NCBI GenBank assembly: GCA_035276085.1
Contig: DATELY010000041.1
Coordinates: 1-9,672, forward strand
Reading direction: 5' to 3'
Length of the DNA stretch: 9,672 nucleotides
From: DATELY01 sp035276085
GTDB lineage: Bacteria > Pseudomonadota > Gammaproteobacteria > Steroidobacterales > Steroidobacteraceae
In this document: in pieces, positions 7,545 to 9,672 of the stretch
Position numbering within the stretch: the stretch's first letter is position 1
Layout: each line of letters begins with the position of its first letter
Notes under the pieces: generated by a model
Told to the model about the DNA's origin: nothing
Seen by the model: the letters and a program-made list of their open reading frames with translations, nothing else
Databases searched by the model: none
Program-made: the position numbers and the translations under genes

Positions 7545-9122
7545 TCAATGCAACTTGAGTTGTGCGGGCCGAACGCCCAGCGCGAGCAGGACGAGTGCGT
7601 AGGCCGCTGCACCCCCGCCGACGGAGATGCCGAGGCGGTAAACCCTTTCCCAAGTGCCTGCATGGAGCCAGTCCGCCAGCGGACCGTGGGTCCAATACAG
7701 AAAGGCCACCATCGCCGCGGTCGCGCCGCCGACCTGGCCGAACAATCGCGCCCATCCCGGACCGTGCTTCAGCACGCCGGCTCGACACAGCCCTGTGTAG
7801 AGCAGCGCGGCATTGAGCAACGCGCCGATCGCATTGTTGATGGCCAGCAGCGTGTGCATGCCGGGGCGGTGCAGCCACCCCAGATAGGCCAGGACGACCA
7901 CCGTCACGAGGTTCAAGGCCATGTTGACCCCCAGGGCCAGCATGGCGATGCGCACGGGGCCCTTGGTGTCCTGGCGTGCGAAATATCCTGGGGCGAGCAC
8001 TTTGATGTAGCTCCACCCCAGCAGCGCAAAGGAATAGGCCATGAGCGCCCACTGCGTCATGTAGACGTCGCTGTCCTTGAATTCATGACCATCGTGAAAC
8101 ATCACGACCGTCAGCGGCCCCGCGAGCACGAACAAGGCGACCGAGGCGGGGATCACGACCATCAACACGAGCCGCAGCGCCCACTCCATCATGGCGGTGA
8201 AGCGCTCGGGCGACGCTTGCGCGTGGTGCGCAGAGAGCGACGGCAGAATGACCGTGCTCAACGCGATCGCGAACACACCCAGCGGGAACTCCACGAGACG
8301 ATCGGCGCAGTAGAGCCACGCATAACTGCCGGTGGCGAGAAAGGACGCCACGATCGAGTTCAGCGTCACGGCGAGCTGCCCCATCGACGAGCCGATGATG
8401 GCCGGCCCCATGAGCCCCATGATTCGCCGCACGCCTTCATGCTTGCGGCGCACGCGCGGCCAGCTCAACAGCTTCAGCCGTTTGAGCGTCGGCAGGTGAA
8501 TCACGAGCTGGAGAATGCCGCCGACGAAAACGCCGATCGCGAGCACCACCGCCGGATTGTCGAAATGCGGCGAAATCCAGGCCGCAAACACGATCAGCAC
8601 GACGTTCAGAAGCACTGACGCAAAGGCGGGAATCGCGAAGCGGTCGTAGCTATTGAGAACACCGCCGGCGAGCGCGGTGAGTGAGATGAACAAGAGATAC
8701 GGGAACGTCCAGCGCAACACTTCCACTGTGAGATCGAAACGTCCCGTGTCCGCGCGCAATCCCATGCCGGGCGCAAAGATCCACACGATGACCGGTGCGA
8801 TCAGCACACCCAGGATCGACAGGACCGCCAGGAAGGCCCCCAGCGTGCCCGCGACGCTGCCGACCAGCTCACGCACTTCGTCATGCGATTTTTGTGCGCG
8901 GTATTCCGAGGCCACCGGCACGAACGCCTGCGAAAACGCACCTTCGGCAAACAAGCGCCGCAGGTAATTCGGAATCTGATACGCGACCAGAAAGGCATCG
9001 AGCACGCCCGTGCTCGTCGGAAACATGCGCGTGAACACCATGTCCCGCACCAGCCCCGTGATGCGCGACAAGAACGTGGTCACTCCGACGACGGCAGTGC
9101 TACGGAAGAACGCGCGATTCAT
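7545..9122 (-). CDS. murJ: lipid II flippase MurJ (MviN family)
   Basis: MurJ is a polytopic inner-membrane protein of the MOP superfamily that flips lipid II for peptidoglycan synthesis. From the ATG at 9122 the product is 525 residues (E. coli 511) and is hydrophobic throughout, consistent with about 14 membrane segments. The N-terminus shows FLSRITGLVRD (17-27), with R20 and R26 matching E. coli R18 and R24. D42 lies in LDAFLVAY. PNYLRRLFAEGAFSQAFVP (51-69) contains the conserved arginine pair 55-56. YCADRLVEFPLGVF (271-284) carries R275, matching E. coli R270. I chose 9122 because the frame stays open up to 9281 but that stretch translates an intergenic repeat into low-complexity sequence unlike the family. 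No clear Shine-Dalgarno or promoter is visible upstream. The gene is divergent from rpsT and first in the minus-strand run. Confidence 0.96.
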   Translation of the reverse strand: MNRAFFRSTAVVGVTTFLSRITGLVRDMVFTRMFPTSTGVLDAFLVAYQIPNYLRRLFAEGAFSQAFVPVASEYRAQKSHDEVRELVGSVAGTLGAFLAVLSILGVLIAPVIVWIFAPGMGLRADTGRFDLTVEVLRWTFPYLLFISLTALAGGVLNSYDRFAIPAFASVLLNVVLIVFAAWISPHFDNPAVVLAIGVFVGGILQLVIHLPTLKRLKLLSWPRVRRKHEGVRRIMGLMGPAIIGSSMGQLAVTLNSIVASFLATGSYAWLYCADRLVEFPLGVFAIALSTVILPSLSAHHAQASPERFTAMMEWALRLVLMVVIPASVALFVLAGPLTVVMFHDGHEFKDSDVYMTQWALMAYSFALLGWSYIKVLAPGYFARQDTKGPVRIAMLALGVNMALNLVTVVVLAYLGWLHRPGMHTLLAINNAIGALLNAALLYTGLCRAGVLKHGPGWARLFGQVGGATAAMVAFLYWTHGPLADWLHAGTWERVYRLGISVGGGAAAYALVLLALGVRPAQLKLH

Positions 9123-9217
9123 GCGCGCAACGTCGCGGCCAGCGACACAGAGACGGGTAAGTACATGGGGCGCGCATGTTACGGGCGTGCGCCGGCCAAG
9201 TGTGAGGCATTGGAAGC

Positions 9218-9299
9218 GGGCCTGAGGCTTGAGACCTGGGGCTTGGGGTTTGGAATTCGGCGCATCATGCGCAGGCCCCACGCCTCAGGTCTCAGGCCC
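9218..9299. repeat. degenerate 7-bp tandem units arranged as a large inverted repeat between murJ and rpsT
   Basis: On the plus strand, 9221-9255 reads as five consecutive heptads of form YYTGRRR: CCTGAGG, CTTGAGA, CCTGGGG, CTTGGGG, TTTGGAA. On the minus strand, 9296 down to 9269 reads as four related heptads: CCTGAGA, CCTGAGG, CGTGGGG, CCTGCGC. The arms 9218-9242 and 9275-9299 pair at 21 of 25 positions; two of the four mismatches would be G-U wobbles in a plus-strand RNA. Near the centre is a 13-nt near-palindrome, GCGCATCATGCGC (9260-9272), and a GAATTC (9253-9258). No protein is plausible here, and the two neighbouring genes point away from it. Confidence 0.8.
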
Positions 9300-9310
9300 G
9301 AACCATCCGC

Positions 9311-9339
9311 TTGCCATGCACGCCCCTCGTGGGCAGAAT
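9311..9339 (+). promoter_or_regulatory. predicted sigma70-type promoter of rpsT
   Basis: TTGCCA (9311-9316) and CAGAAT (9334-9339) are separated by 17 bp, each matching the -35 and -10 consensus at four or more positions. Initiation near 9346 would leave a leader of about 25 nt before the GTG start. The bases just after the -10, GCGCCGC (9340-9346), form a GC-rich discriminator, a known feature of promoters repressed by ppGpp/DksA, which suits a ribosomal protein gene. An in-frame ATG at 9338-9340 overlaps the -10 and so is an unlikely start. Confidence 0.6.
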
Positions 9340-9370
9340 GCGCCGCTCTTTTTCCGGAGTCCGTAACGCC

Positions 9371-9643
9371 GTGGCGAATATCAAGTCAGCCGAGAAGCGA
9401 GCCCGCCAGACCCTCAAGCGGCGCGCCCACAACGTGGCCGCACGTTCCCGGCTGCGCACCGCCATCAAGCGCGTGGTCGCCGCCACCGAATCCGGCACCC
9501 GGGAAGAGGCCGTCGCCAGCCTGAAGGCTGCCGTGCCGGTCATCGACTCCATGGTGAACAAGGGCATCATTCACCGTAACAAGGCTGCGCGGCATAAGAG
9601 CCAGCTGAACGCGGCGGTGAAGGGGATGAGCTCCGCGGGTTGA
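9371..9643 (+). CDS. rpsT: 30S ribosomal protein S20
   Basis: S20 is a small, basic, helical primary binder of 16S rRNA in the 30S subunit. The 90-residue product (E. coli 87) reads ANIKSAEKRARQ after the initiator, matching the family start MANIKSAKKRA, and has the conserved C-terminal block KGIIHRNKAARHKSQL (64-79). Arg and Lys are abundant, as expected. Alignment fixes the start at the GTG at 9371. GGAG (9356-9359) lies 11 bases upstream, a rather long spacing. Non-AUG initiation recalls E. coli rpsT, which starts with UUG and is autogenously controlled; whether that applies here is inference. The gene is divergent from murJ with its own predicted promoter. The 29 bases after the stop show no terminator before the window ends. 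Confidence 0.97.
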   Translation: MANIKSAEKRARQTLKRRAHNVAARSRLRTAIKRVVAATESGTREEAVASLKAAVPVIDSMVNKGIIHRNKAARHKSQLNAAVKGMSSAG

Positions 9644-9672
9644 TCGGCTGGGCTGTTTGGATTGTGTGAAAG

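Noticed and set aside
7548..8618. A 356-codon plus-strand open frame opposite murJ
   Set aside because: Its composition (very high His/Arg/Gln/Glu) mirrors the complement of membrane-protein codons; murJ on the other strand is unambiguous.
9123..9217. Promoter for murJ
   Set aside because: Candidates such as TTGGCC and TAACAT are at the wrong spacing (12 bp); nothing supportable was found.
1..9672. CRISPR array, insertion sequence, prophage, toxin-antitoxin or other accessory system
   Set aside because: Nearly all of the window is accounted for by seven intact housekeeping genes; the gaps total only a few hundred bases and hold short degenerate repeats only.

Overview
This window reads as ordinary chromosomal core sequence from a GC-rich proteobacterium, most likely a gammaproteobacterium. 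The evidence is the order rpsT (divergent) - murJ - ribF - ileS - lspA, which is the gammaproteobacterial arrangement known from E. coli, and proteins that align closely with the E. coli family members from memory (IleRS, CysRS, LspA, RibF, S20). The degenerate intergenic repeats hint at a Xanthomonadales- or Steroidobacter-like relative, but that placement is only a recollection-based guess.

Layout, right to left, because almost everything is on the minus strand. rpsT (ribosomal protein S20) is the only plus-strand gene (9371-9643) and has a recognisable sigma70-type promoter. The rpsT-murJ gap (about 250 bp) holds a striking array of degenerate 7-bp units arranged as a large inverted repeat. 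The minus-strand run is murJ (lipid II flippase), ribF (FAD synthetase), ileS (isoleucyl-tRNA synthetase), lspA (lipoprotein signal peptidase), gltX (glutamyl-tRNA synthetase) and cysS (cysteinyl-tRNA synthetase). Gaps are 68, 96, 7 and 75 bp, then a 1-base stop/start overlap, so the run is probably one operon or a few overlapping transcription units. A consensus TATAAT hexamer just upstream of ribF suggests an internal promoter. Past cysS (positions 1-171) there is no gene, only a palindromic intergenic repeat and short direct repeats.

Together the genes serve translation (three aminoacyl-tRNA synthetases and S20), envelope biogenesis (MurJ for peptidoglycan precursor export, LspA for lipoprotein maturation) and flavin cofactor synthesis. 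The least typical point of layout is that gltX-cysS follows lspA, where E. coli has fkpB-ispH. All seven proteins look full length with their key motifs present; no gene looks broken.

I found no sign of a mobile element, CRISPR array, defence system or other undescribed system. The items worth a second look are modest: the heptamer inverted array, the GTG start of rpsT, the GluRS subtype, and the 3' palindromic repeat.
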